From the NCBI GenBank assembly GCA_001563885.1, contig LKMM01000015.1, positions 1 to 18,705 on the forward strand: a DNA stretch of 18,705 nucleotides, written 5' to 3'. The stretch is from Natrialbaceae archaeon B1-Br10_E2g27. Lineage in GTDB: Archaea; Halobacteriota; Halobacteria; Halobacteriales; Natrialbaceae. The position numbers and the translations under genes are program-made. Under the pieces are notes generated by a model that did not search any database, had not been told where the DNA came from, and saw only the letters and a program-made list of their open reading frames with translations. Below are positions 6,782 to 14,229 of this stretch, one piece after another (position 1 is the stretch's first letter; each line of letters starts with the position of its first letter).

Positions 6782-8455
6782 TCAGTCTCGCCGGGTAATG
6801 TGGAACGGTAAGCCTTCGACGCCGTCGCGCTGGAAGCCGTCGATCGCTGCATTGACCTCGTGGTACTCCAGGATATTCTCCTGGATCATCCGTTCGATGA
6901 TGTCGGCACGAAACTGGAGGTCGTCGTAGATATCACGGGTGTCGGCATAGCCGAGTAAGGTCGCGATCTGTTCTTCGAGCACGTAGGAGTTGTTCATTCC
7001 CTGGAAGACGATCTCGTCATCCACTGGGTCCCAGTAGAACACCTGCCGGGTAACGACGCCGTCCATCTCCTGGGAGTAGCCTTCGATCTCCTGGACACTC
7101 GTTACCCGTCGGAGGACGTCATCACCCTGTTTGACCCGATTCTGGAAGAGGGCGACGTCAGCGTTGTCCATGAACGTCTCGGGAACGTTGATCGGGTCAC
7201 CGGTAAATCGCTGGATCATCGAGACGATATCGCTCGCGTGGAACGTGAGCATAACTGGGTGACCAGTCTGGGCTGCCTGGAAGGCCATTCGCCCTTCCTC
7301 ACCACGAACCTCACCCACGACGATGTACTCGGGGCGAGAACGCAATGCTGCCTCGACCAGCTTGAACATATCGACGTCGACGCTGTCTTCGCTCTCGCTT
7401 TCTCGCGTCAACAACTGCTGCCAGGTATCGTGTGGCGGCAACACCTCGGCGGTGTCTTCTGCCGTATAAATCTTCGAATCACGCGGAATAAACGACATAA
7501 TCGAGTTCAGCGTCGTCGTCTTGCCCGACGCCGTCTCCCCGACGACGAACACCGTTCGCTCGTTCTCGAGACAGAGCCAGAGATATGCTGCAAGTTCGGG
7601 CGAAAGCGTCCCCCAGTTGGTAATCTGGTTGACCGACAGCGGCACCTCATCACCCTGACGGATCGTCAGTGAGGGCCCCTTTACGGAGACGTCCTCGCTA
7701 TAGATGACGTTCAGACGCGAGCCATCGGGCAGGGTAGAGTCGATGATCGGCTCGGCGTCAGTCATCGGATTCCCGATCCGTTCGCCCATATTACTCAGCC
7801 AGTTATCGAACTCCTCGGAGGTGCCGAAGTCGACAGTGGTCTCGACCATCCCGAAGGTTCCGTGGTCGACGTAACACTCGTTTGGCCCGATGACGTGGAT
7901 GTCCTCGTTCTGTGGGTCACGCATCACCGGTTCGAGGGGACCCAGCCCGACGATATCCCGATTCAGTCGGTACCGAATGTTTTCGTAGGTTTCCTGTGAA
8001 ACTTCGTGTACACCGGGATGGAGTTTGATCTTCGCCTGCTCTAGGACGTTCTCGGGTTCTTCGCCTTTGATGTGGGTCGTCTCGGTCAGCAGTTCTTCGA
8101 TCCGGTCGCCGTATTCTGCATCACCCTCCGGCGCTTTTACCGAGGCGCTCTTTCGCAACAGAGAGTCTTTGACCGATTCGAAGACGCCCTGTTCGTCTTC
8201 CGAAAGTGTCGGCTCGACGGCGAAATACTGCATTTTGGTCCCGACGTCGCCGTATATGTGACTGAAAATTGGGCCACCGACCGGATAGATGAGATTCGGG
8301 TGCGGTGATTCGTGATCGGACGTCGGTTCGTCGACCAACATCGGGAACTCGCCGGTGATCTGTCTGAATTTCTTTAAATGCTCTCGGAGATGTGGCCGAC
8401 GAGCCGCAAGTTCCTGAAGCTCTTCGGAGGGCTTTGGCATCCCCATCTCGGTCAT
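6782..8455 (-). CDS. arlI: Archaellum motor ATPase ArlI (FlaI)
   Basis: Hexameric secretion-type ATPase that powers assembly and rotation of the archaellum at the cytoplasmic face, working with ArlJ and ArlH. At 557 residues it is normal for a haloarchaeal ArlI. The N-terminal domain (about 1-290) includes the conserved NRDIVGLGPLEPVMRDPQNE and AEPIIDSTLPDGSRLN. The ATPase core has Walker A GETASGKT at 306-313, the acidic box AEDTAE at 332-337, a Walker B-like segment YIVVGEVRGEEGR at 377-389 with Glu382, and a His box TFHASD with His406. The ATG at 8455 lies 15 bases after the arlH stop, with GAGGTG (8464-8469) upstream, so it is co-transcribed with arlH. It is not a pilus-assembly PilB, because ArlH and ArlCE precede it directly. 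Confidence 0.96.
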   Translation of the reverse strand: MTEMGMPKPSEELQELAARRPHLREHLKKFRQITGEFPMLVDEPTSDHESPHPNLIYPVGGPIFSHIYGDVGTKMQYFAVEPTLSEDEQGVFESVKDSLLRKSASVKAPEGDAEYGDRIEELLTETTHIKGEEPENVLEQAKIKLHPGVHEVSQETYENIRYRLNRDIVGLGPLEPVMRDPQNEDIHVIGPNECYVDHGTFGMVETTVDFGTSEEFDNWLSNMGERIGNPMTDAEPIIDSTLPDGSRLNVIYSEDVSVKGPSLTIRQGDEVPLSVNQITNWGTLSPELAAYLWLCLENERTVFVVGETASGKTTTLNSIMSFIPRDSKIYTAEDTAEVLPPHDTWQQLLTRESESEDSVDVDMFKLVEAALRSRPEYIVVGEVRGEEGRMAFQAAQTGHPVMLTFHASDIVSMIQRFTGDPINVPETFMDNADVALFQNRVKQGDDVLRRVTSVQEIEGYSQEMDGVVTRQVFYWDPVDDEIVFQGMNNSYVLEEQIATLLGYADTRDIYDDLQFRADIIERMIQENILEYHEVNAAIDGFQRDGVEGLPFHITRRD

Positions 8456-8470
8456 GCGTCGAACACCTCT

Positions 8471-9235
8471 TTAGGCGACACTGCGGTTTTCAATCACGAT
8501 TCCAACACCAGATCTGACCGAGTAACCGACCCGGTCACCAACCTGTTCTCCCATCCCGGCAAACCGCTTTACGAACAGCTGTCGGCGGACGTCGTTACCG
8601 ACCTCGATCATCTCGAGTTCGATGTAGACGTCTGCTATCGATCGGAAGGGTCCGATCGCTTCCTCGCCGACTGTCGAGGGGTCAACCGTGAGGATGATTA
8701 CCTTCCCCTGTGAGATGACGTTCCGGAAAAACGAGATTATCTCTAAGGCTGCCTGGCGTTCTTCGTTCTCCCGGACGAGTGCCTCGAATTTCGGATCGTT
8801 TCGCAAGATTGCATCGAACGTATCGATGATCACGATGTCCGCAGACCAGATCGTCTCTTCGTCCATCAGATCGTTCAACAACTCCTGTCGGTTCGTCTCT
8901 TCATCAGACGATCGCAACACACCGCCACCACTATCCAAATCGCCATGGAGAAAGAGCATATTCTCGAACAGCAGATGTTCTTCGACGTTGTAATTTAACG
9001 AATCCATCTGATCGAGAAAGCCACGCACCTCGAGTTCGGTCGAAAGGAAGGTGACTGATTTGCCAGTCTCACACAGTCCGTAGGAAAACCGCTGTGAAAG
9101 TGCGCTCTTTCCGGCTCCGTAATCTCCTTCCATCAGGACGATACTCCCACTCGGGATGCCGCCACCGAGTTCTTTGTTCAGTCGGTCCCGATCGTCTAAG
9201 CCGAGCGAGAAGATGTTACGAAGGTTTTTCGCCAT
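8471..9235 (-). CDS. arlH: Archaellum regulatory ATP-binding protein ArlH (FlaH)
   Basis: A 254-residue RecA/KaiC-like protein that binds ATP and forms a ring against ArlI to regulate motor assembly and switching. Walker A GDYGAGKS is at 37-44, just after GGGIPSGSIVLMEG, and the Walker B strand DIVIIDTFDAIL at 133-144; no strong hydrolysis glutamate is obvious, in line with the known weak ATPase activity of the family. The start is set at the ATG at 9235, because GAGGGGTGA (9241-9249) stands five bases before it, the same arrangement as mnhF. A GTG at 9244 overlapping the previous stop would add three residues. It lies 5 bases after the arlCE-like gene and 15 bases before arlI, clearly in one operon. 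Confidence 0.95.
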   Translation of the reverse strand: MAKNLRNIFSLGLDDRDRLNKELGGGIPSGSIVLMEGDYGAGKSALSQRFSYGLCETGKSVTFLSTELEVRGFLDQMDSLNYNVEEHLLFENMLFLHGDLDSGGGVLRSSDEETNRQELLNDLMDEETIWSADIVIIDTFDAILRNDPKFEALVRENEERQAALEIISFFRNVISQGKVIILTVDPSTVGEEAIGPFRSIADVYIELEMIEVGNDVRRQLFVKRFAGMGEQVGDRVGYSVRSGVGIVIENRSVA

Positions 9236-9240
9236 CGAAA

Positions 9241-9249
9241 TCACCCCTC
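9241..9249 (-). promoter_or_regulatory. Shine-Dalgarno site of arlH
   Basis: GAGGGGTGA on the minus strand ends five bases before the ATG at 9235 and includes the stop of the preceding gene. It favours the ATG over the GTG at 9244. Confidence 0.6.
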
Positions 9250-11031
9250 GTTGTGGCTTTCAGGTGAGAGTAACGATTGAACGAGCTGTAGCTTCCACGG
9301 TTCGAGGTCGCGTTCGTCGTCGGGGTCGATCAACGGTTTGACTGATTCATCTCCCCACTCGAACTCGGTTTGGGTCGAAAACACCGACGGCTCCTTTCCG
9401 GTCCGCTCGTCATCTGACCCGTTCTGGGCCGTCCGAAGTTCGACACCTGAGTCCGAAAGGACGACATCCGAATCGACCCAGATCATCCCGCCACCGTTTG
9501 TGTCGACGGTCGCCTGTAGACTCTCCGCAGATCCGTCATCGGTCGTCTCCCCAATTGCAATTTTCTGAGCTCCGGAATCTGCCTGAGCGACGGCATCGTC
9601 ATCCGCCTCGAGGCCGGAGTCAAACGACTCGCCCTCTGATTCGATCGTCTGGTCTGCGTACGTAAACTCCGCCTCGTCTGAGCCGGCCTCGGCGACGCCG
9701 ACCGTCGGTGTCATCTTTCGGTCGAGCCAGTCGTCATACGGCGGCTGGCGCTTGGTCGGCGTCGAAATCTGTTCGATCCACCACAGACTCCGTGCGTGAT
9801 CGATACCGAGAGACGACTGTGCCTCTAGGTCCTCGAGATCAGGCCCGCCGTCGAACCCATTCAACAGCCGTTTGAGGTACGAACCGACCGGTTCACCGAG
9901 CCACCCGAGCGAGCCGTACAGTTCAATCGTTTCTGCGGCTCCGTCAATTCCGGCTTCCCCGACCAGATAGTCGAGCCAGTCCATGACGATAAACTCAGTA
10001 TCGTACTCCGAAGGCACACGCTCGAGATACGGCCGTCCGCCATCATCCCAGGGGAGCGACGATGCCATCGCAGGTGCTGTCTCGAGCGCATCGTCTGTCT
10101 TTACAGCATCCGTACCCGCCTCATCGTCTTCATCCGAGCCCTCTTCGAACGCTGTTTCAGCTGTTACGTCGTCGGAGACAGACTCCTCGAGTTCATCATC
10201 GAACGCTTCATCTTCGGTATCCGATTCGTCCCACTGGGCGTCGCCGGATTCGTACTCCTCTTTGAGGTCGTCGAAAGAAAGATCGTCATCCGAAACGGCG
10301 TCTTCGCTGTCGTCCTCAAGATCGTCGAAGCCGTCGTCCTCGAAATCATCGTCCTCGAAGCCGTCGTCCTCGAAGCCGTCGTCGATGACATCCTCATCGA
10401 GGAAGGCTTCGGCCTCGGCACTTGCGATGTCCTCGTCGATCTCTTCGTCCGCTGACTCGTCGGCATCATTATCGAACAGGCTTCGGCCACCAAAATCGCC
10501 CGTTCCAGGGCCCGGACCGAAGGTATCGCTCAGGGAATCTTCCTCGACGAACGGGTTGACTCCCTGTGTCACCATCTCGTATACCTCGAGGAGTTTTCGG
10601 ATGTTCTCTTCGATATCCTCGAGCGATTCGTTGATCTGTTCGTTCTCGCTTTGGACCGTGTTTACCGTCGAGACGAGCGAGCCAACGTCGTTTTCCATCT
10701 CTTCGACACGGGCGTCAATCTCACTCGAGTAGGTCGTCTCCTCTCCGGCATCCATCGACATCTCACCGTCGCCGTCTATTCCACCGTCGAGGAAATCGTC
10801 GTCCCCGCCACCAAAGTCGTCCTCGAGAAAGTCGTCGTCGCCAGCGTCGCCGAAGATATCGTCGTCGCCCTCTGTCGGTTCGTCAACTCCGGTCGATCCG
10901 CCGCTGGTTGCGCCTGGGAGAAGTTCCTCTTCGCTAATACTTCCAGCGAGTTCGTTACCGCTCGTGTCGTTGCCCTGGGAGCCGCCCGATCCATCGTCTC
11001 CCAGTATGTTGCCGATTATGGATAGTAGCAT
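9241..11031 (-). CDS. Long ArlCE/ArlD-like archaellum protein with acidic repeats and extra C-terminus
   Basis: A 596-residue, extremely acidic protein. Order: acidic Gly/Asp N-terminus (1-100); a coiled coil of the FlaC type (104-163) ending KLLEVYEMVTQGVNPFV; EDIASAEAEAFL (200-210); an Asp/Glu/Phe-rich linker (211-330) with a pentapeptide tandem repeat at 217-236; a FlaD/E domain (about 333-395, from PYLERVPSEYDTEFIVMDWL to GSYLKRLLNGF) and its flanking RSLWWIEQISTPTKR (414-428). A further 157 residues (440-596) then have no counterpart in the shorter paralog at 14230-15357. The family couples the motor to the chemotaxis adaptor CheF. The ATG at 11031 has GGTGGT just upstream. Directly before arlH and arlI in one operon, it may be the locus's ArlD. 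Duplicate function or division of labour with the other copy is open. Confidence 0.85.
   Translation of the reverse strand: MLLSIIGNILGDDGSGGSQGNDTSGNELAGSISEEELLPGATSGGSTGVDEPTEGDDDIFGDAGDDDFLEDDFGGGDDDFLDGGIDGDGEMSMDAGEETTYSSEIDARVEEMENDVGSLVSTVNTVQSENEQINESLEDIEENIRKLLEVYEMVTQGVNPFVEEDSLSDTFGPGPGTGDFGGRSLFDNDADESADEEIDEDIASAEAEAFLDEDVIDDGFEDDGFEDDDFEDDGFDDLEDDSEDAVSDDDLSFDDLKEEYESGDAQWDESDTEDEAFDDELEESVSDDVTAETAFEEGSDEDDEAGTDAVKTDDALETAPAMASSLPWDDGGRPYLERVPSEYDTEFIVMDWLDYLVGEAGIDGAAETIELYGSLGWLGEPVGSYLKRLLNGFDGGPDLEDLEAQSSLGIDHARSLWWIEQISTPTKRQPPYDDWLDRKMTPTVGVAEAGSDEAEFTYADQTIESEGESFDSGLEADDDAVAQADSGAQKIAIGETTDDGSAESLQATVDTNGGGMIWVDSDVVLSDSGVELRTAQNGSDDERTGKEPSVFSTQTEFEWGDESVKPLIDPDDERDLEPWKLQLVQSLLSPESHNEG
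10324..10383. repeat. Four imperfect 15-base tandem repeats encoding DDGFE
   Basis: Within the long ArlCE-like gene, four consecutive 15-base units encode DDGFE, DDGFE, DDDFE and DDGFD (residues 217-236). The DNA units differ by only a few bases, so the tract arose by tandem duplication and could vary in copy number in frame. Confidence 0.75.
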
Positions 11032-11134
11032 GTTACCACCGGGTTCGCGCCGCTGGGTCGACCGCTCGTCGCCGCTCGTTAGCTGGTCGTGTAGGGGGTG
11101 TGTTCTGCGTACAGCAGCGGCGATGTCTCATTCG

Positions 11135-11161
11135 TGAATATAATGCAATGCTGTATATTAA
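11135..11161 (-). promoter_or_regulatory. Candidate TATA elements for the arlCE-like/arlH/arlI operon
   Basis: On the minus strand the AT-rich words TTAATATAC (11153-11161) and TTATATTCA (11135-11143) stand out from GC-rich surroundings, 104-130 bases before the ATG at 11031. Either would fit an archaeal TATA box with a leader of roughly 80-100 bases. Confidence 0.4.
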
Positions 11162-11279
11162 GGCATTTCGGCCAGCGTAAGTGATCCGATCGGAGACCTG
11201 TGTAGTGACTTTCATACTGCCGGACGTACGTCGTGAATCGCCGCCACGGGGTGGCGATCATACAGTTCCGTCCGATAGT

Positions 11280-11303
11280 ATCAGTACTCCAGAACGGCGA
11301 TGA
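11280..11303. repeat. Intergenic motif, copy 2 (partner at 6383-6409)
   Basis: Reads ATCAGTACTCCAGAAC then GGCGATGA. It matches the copy in the mnhE leader except for a 3-base gap and three substitutions. It also overlaps half of a TACTCC...GGAGTA inverted repeat (11285-11290, 11314-11319). Confidence 0.45.
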
Positions 11304-11376
11304 TAATGAATCCGGAGTATGACTCATCAGCTATCGGTAAGACTGAGAGAACATCCCAGCGGCATCCTGCTGTTCT

Positions 11377-11414
11377 GAAACTTTTCTGTAGCCGAGAAAC
11401 GGGGCAAAAGTTTC
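11377..11414. promoter_or_regulatory. 9-base inverted repeat upstream of the plus-strand gene
   Basis: GAAACTTTT (11377-11385) and AAAAGTTTC (11406-11414) are exact reverse complements separated by 20 bases, about 40-75 bases before the ATG at 11453. The arm centres are about 29 bases apart, near three helical turns. It could be an operator; the right arm may also serve as the TATA-like element. Confidence 0.45.
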
Positions 11415-11452
11415 ATTTCCGTCCACGCTAATGTTCCTCTAGCGGACAGGTC

Positions 11453-12100
11453 ATGACAGATCGCAACCGCAGCAAAGACCCAAAAGAGAACGCCGAGGTT
11501 CCGCCCGTCCTCCCGAGTGAGCAACCGGGTGGCTCCGACGGAGGTGGAGTCCTCAATCCGGACGAACTCGACATCAGCGAGAGTCCATACGTTACCGAAG
11601 TGTCAGAGGGACGCTACGTCGTCTCCGCTGACCGAACGCCGCCGAGTCCAAAACCGGATCCACAACCAACACCACAACCCTCCTCAGATCCCCTCCCTCG
11701 TGAGGAGGAAGCGACGGCTAGCGACGCTACACCCACACACTCGAGAACGCTTGACAGTCCGTCTCAGATTCACAGCCCGGGTGCCGCACGATCCGTCCTC
11801 GCAACTGAACTCGAACGAACCGACGCCCGGTATGCCGTTGACATCGTCTCCCGACTCGAGGGAGCCGACGTCAGACACCGGACGACTTCTGACGATGTCG
11901 TCGGCACGTTTGAGAATCTGATTCTCTGGTATGCACAGCACGTGGCGACGAATACTCCAACCCAGCGTACCGCAACGCTATTGCTCGATCGCTCCGAATT
12001 TTCCGCGCCACTCTCTCCGGCACAGATCCGACGAACCGCAAAACGCCACGGCCTCACCCGCTCGAGTACGATCGGCGATCTACTCGACGCACTCGAGTGA
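11453..12100 (+). CDS. Acidic/proline-rich two-part protein of unknown function inside the archaellum locus
   Basis: The only plus-strand gene of the window, 215 residues, soluble, with no signal or membrane segment. Three parts are visible: a short N-terminal module (about 17-60) with VLNPDELDISESPYVTEVSE and GRYVVS; a Pro/Ser/Thr linker (61-110) with repeated PxPxP; and an alpha-helical C-terminal module (about 115-215) including ARYAVDIVSRLEG, ENLILWYAQHVATN and LSPAQIRRTAKRHGL, ending IGDLLDALE. The last part resembles a small helical or winged-helix-like domain, but I see no clear DNA-binding motif. I do not recognise the family; it may be one of the haloarchaeal conserved unknowns found near archaellum genes. 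It faces away from arlCE-arlH-arlI and converges on the 43-residue gene, with only three bases between the stops. A structural or regulatory link to the archaellum is inferred from position only. Confidence 0.75.
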   Translation: MTDRNRSKDPKENAEVPPVLPSEQPGGSDGGGVLNPDELDISESPYVTEVSEGRYVVSADRTPPSPKPDPQPTPQPSSDPLPREEEATASDATPTHSRTLDSPSQIHSPGAARSVLATELERTDARYAVDIVSRLEGADVRHRTTSDDVVGTFENLILWYAQHVATNTPTQRTATLLLDRSEFSAPLSPAQIRRTAKRHGLTRSSTIGDLLDALE

Positions 12101-12103
12101 TCG

Positions 12104-12235
12104 TTATCCGTTGAGAAACATTACGGCGGCCATAAACAGCGAGAGGACCACCGAATAGCCAAACAGGAGTGCCCCGCTGTGAACCGACTCGATGCCGCGT
12201 GATGCATGGTGGAACAGAAGGCGGTCGCGACTCAT
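12104..12235 (-). CDS. 43-residue single-helix membrane peptide
   Basis: A small frame starting MSRDRLLFHHASRGIESVHS and continuing into one hydrophobic helix (about residues 21-42, GALLFGYSVVLSLFMAAVMF), ending NG then TAA. The basic N-terminus and hydrophobic C-terminus suggest a cytoplasmic N-terminus by the positive-inside rule. It lies 126 bases after arlJ on the same strand, and its stop is three bases from the stop of the convergent plus-strand gene. The ATG at 12235 has no clear Shine-Dalgarno; a leaderless transcript is possible. Family not recognised. The composition (HASRG, GIESVHSGAL) looks like a real protein rather than a shadow frame, but this is judged from sequence alone. Confidence 0.55.
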   Translation of the reverse strand: MSRDRLLFHHASRGIESVHSGALLFGYSVVLSLFMAAVMFLNG

Positions 12236-12361
12236 AGTACATATTCTGTGGCCGGTCGCTATTGTTCTTGTGGCCAGCGACCACCCAGTGCAACACGGTT
12301 GCCGGCTGGGTAGCTGTCGTCTCGAGGTCGCTGTAGGGTTCTCGAGGGTATCGACGTCCCA

Positions 12362-14095
12362 TCACAGGTCGACAGTAATGATGACGTCGACGAGCCACTC
12401 CGTGAGCGTCCCGGTGATTGCTCCAATCCACAACAACGCAGTGAAGTGGAGATACGAGTTGCCGTAGTGACCGCCATCGGAGACCCGAAGCACCAGCGAG
12501 GAGATGAAGGCGTTAAAAATCAACACCAGCACGATCAGAAACCGCAACAGCGGCACGTTGTACTGGTCGGTGTAGATCAGATCTCCGCCGACACCCTGCA
12601 TCTCGCCCCCAAGATCGATATCGAAACTCGAGAGCATCAACGCGAGCTCGAGGCCAATAAAGAACGCAAACGAAGACGCCGCGGTGATCCCATAGAGCAC
12701 GCCGATGAGCGTCGTCGTTTGCTGGCGACGTTCCTCTCGAAGGTTGATGATCGCACTCATATTCTCACTGATCAGTTCGCCAAGCCGCTTGGGACCACCG
12801 CCCATATCTCGACCGACGAGATACATTTCACTGAACTTCTGTATCAGATACGAGTGCGTATCCCCGGTAAAGTACCGCCAGCTCTTTTCGGTGCTCAGGC
12901 GCATGTTCAGGCGACGATAGAGATCATCGATGTTCGGCGTTAACGGACCGAAGTCTTTCGTTCGGAGCGTCGAGAGTACCTCAGAGGTGGTTGCCTGCCG
13001 GGCGCTTTCGCTGGTCCCGAGTGCGCGGATGAAGTTCGGGAAATCGCGGTCCCGGTCGAACACCTGCCGTTCTGCATGCCAGAAGACGGCTCCCGGAATA
13101 AGCAACGGCACCGTCGCAATCGGCAGATAAAACAACAGTGGGATCGAATCGAATCCGATCGTCTCCGTACCGGGCAAAAACCCGAAGAACGCAAGCGTCA
13201 TCAGCGCAATCACCACCAGACTCAACACCAGCCCCGCAATCGTCGACCCAAGCATCATCCTCTTTGTCCGGGTCCGGTATCCCGATTCCAGATACCACAG
13301 TGGATCCTCGGGAACGATTGCCCGGATGATGAAAAAGAAACCAATCTGGACGAACACGAACAACACGATCACGATACTTGCAGTGATCGTCGGGTTATTG
13401 CCTGTCAAAAGCGGAAGAACAATCGCAAACACCAGCGCGAACGTCATCGAGATAATGATCGACAGGTAGAGGTCTTTCAACACGTCGAGATTGCCGAGTG
13501 ACTGCTGATAGATCGTCGAGTACTGGTCGATCAACACATCCTGTTCGCGAAACAGGAACTCGTCTAAGGGCTGGCCAGCCTCGAGCGTGTAGGCCATCCG
13601 CTCTAGGAGGTCTTCGACGGACTCACTCGGGACGGCATCAGCACGGCGTCGGCACGCATCACCGAGGCTCATGTGCCAGACGTCGACCAGATCTGCGACC
13701 CGTCCCATCTCGTGGGCGAGCTCGCCGTACTCTTCTTCGGCGGCCAGTTTGCGGATGACCTCCATCCGATCGATATTCGTCGTCGAGAGGATCGTCATGT
13801 GGATAATAAACAGATGGAACCGATTTTCCATCTCGATCCGTCGCTGGTCGACTGCCAGTTTTGGATAGCCAATGGCGGCCCCGAGGATCAACAGCCCGAG
13901 CATCGGGATCAACAGCCTGGCAAGCAAGAAGATATCCAGTACGACCGCAGCAGCGACCATCAACAGGAATATAACAAACGCCGGCACCAGGATGGCAAGC
14001 ACGTAGATCCGAGCCGGCAGCTCCATCTCGTCGTAGGCCCGAATAATGGACGTACTGAGTTCGGAGGCGGCTTTGGGTTTCTCGAAGAGCCCCAT
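12362..14095 (-). CDS. arlJ: Archaellum membrane platform protein ArlJ (FlaJ)
   Basis: A 577-residue polytopic protein of the T2SSF/TadC family, the membrane anchor on which ArlI acts. About nine hydrophobic segments can be seen: two near 30-77; a first cytoplasmic domain (about 85-205) with EMGRVADLVDVWHMSLGDAC and AYTLEAGQPLDEFLFRE; four between about 210 and 345; a second cytoplasmic domain with FPNFIRALGTSESARQATTS and the basic segment NMRLSTEKSWRYF; and three at the C-terminus. The ATG at 14095 is chosen; a GTG at 14110 adds five residues. In many archaea arlJ follows arlI directly, but here it precedes them, separated by a plus-strand gene. A 134-base gap with a hairpin lies between it and arlCE. 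Confidence 0.94.
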   Translation of the reverse strand: MGLFEKPKAASELSTSIIRAYDEMELPARIYVLAILVPAFVIFLLMVAAAVVLDIFLLARLLIPMLGLLILGAAIGYPKLAVDQRRIEMENRFHLFIIHMTILSTTNIDRMEVIRKLAAEEEYGELAHEMGRVADLVDVWHMSLGDACRRRADAVPSESVEDLLERMAYTLEAGQPLDEFLFREQDVLIDQYSTIYQQSLGNLDVLKDLYLSIIISMTFALVFAIVLPLLTGNNPTITASIVIVLFVFVQIGFFFIIRAIVPEDPLWYLESGYRTRTKRMMLGSTIAGLVLSLVVIALMTLAFFGFLPGTETIGFDSIPLLFYLPIATVPLLIPGAVFWHAERQVFDRDRDFPNFIRALGTSESARQATTSEVLSTLRTKDFGPLTPNIDDLYRRLNMRLSTEKSWRYFTGDTHSYLIQKFSEMYLVGRDMGGGPKRLGELISENMSAIINLREERRQQTTTLIGVLYGITAASSFAFFIGLELALMLSSFDIDLGGEMQGVGGDLIYTDQYNVPLLRFLIVLVLIFNAFISSLVLRVSDGGHYGNSYLHFTALLWIGAITGTLTEWLVDVIITVDL

Positions 14096-14126
14096 GATAT
14101 TTCGAATCACACTGAGTGTACAGTCG

Positions 14127-14154
14127 AGAGACGCTACTCGATCAGTAGCTCTCT
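14127..14154 (-). other. 11-base-pair hairpin in the gap between arlCE and arlJ
   Basis: AGAGA plus GCTACT (14127-14131, 14133-14138) pairs with AGTAGC plus TCTCT (14144-14154), with one bulged base at 14132 and a 5-base loop. It lies 32 bases before the arlJ ATG. It may be an RNA processing or attenuation structure, or a dyad operator; there is no T-run. Confidence 0.45.
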
Positions 14155-14229
14155 ATGGATGGCATACAAAGCTTCTGGCCCCGCAAGATACCTTCTGTCG
14201 GGCGATCATCGAATTATCGGCCCTAACGG

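Larger units (their letters stand above)
11032..11452. promoter_or_regulatory. 421-base divergent intergenic region between the long arlCE-like gene and the plus-strand gene
   Basis: No coding frame here is convincing. The region separates two divergent genes and is rich in symmetric elements: a perfect 10-base palindrome GACGTACGTC (11223-11232), a dyad ATCGCC/GGCGAT (11237-11242, 11253-11258) with an inner GCCAC/GTGGC stem, the shared motif at 11280-11303, and the inverted repeat at 11377-11414. TATA-like sequences for the minus strand lie at 11153-11161 and 11135-11143. This is a likely site of separate control for the arlCE-arlH-arlI unit. Confidence 0.55.

Noticed and set aside
6782..9235. 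Type IV pilus (PilB-like) ATPase instead of ArlI
   Set aside because: ArlH and ArlCE homologs are immediately upstream, with archaellins and ArlF/G/J nearby, so the archaellum assignment is firm.
9983..10732. 249-codon plus-strand serine-rich frame
   Set aside because: It is the antisense image of the Asp/Glu-rich linker of the long ArlCE-like gene (GAC/GAG codons read as Ser/Leu/Val codons); the minus-strand frame has recognisable domains.
12054..12431. 125-codon minus-strand frame across the arlJ end
   Set aside because: Basic, low-quality translation overlapping arlJ, the 43-residue frame and the end of the plus-strand gene in other frames.
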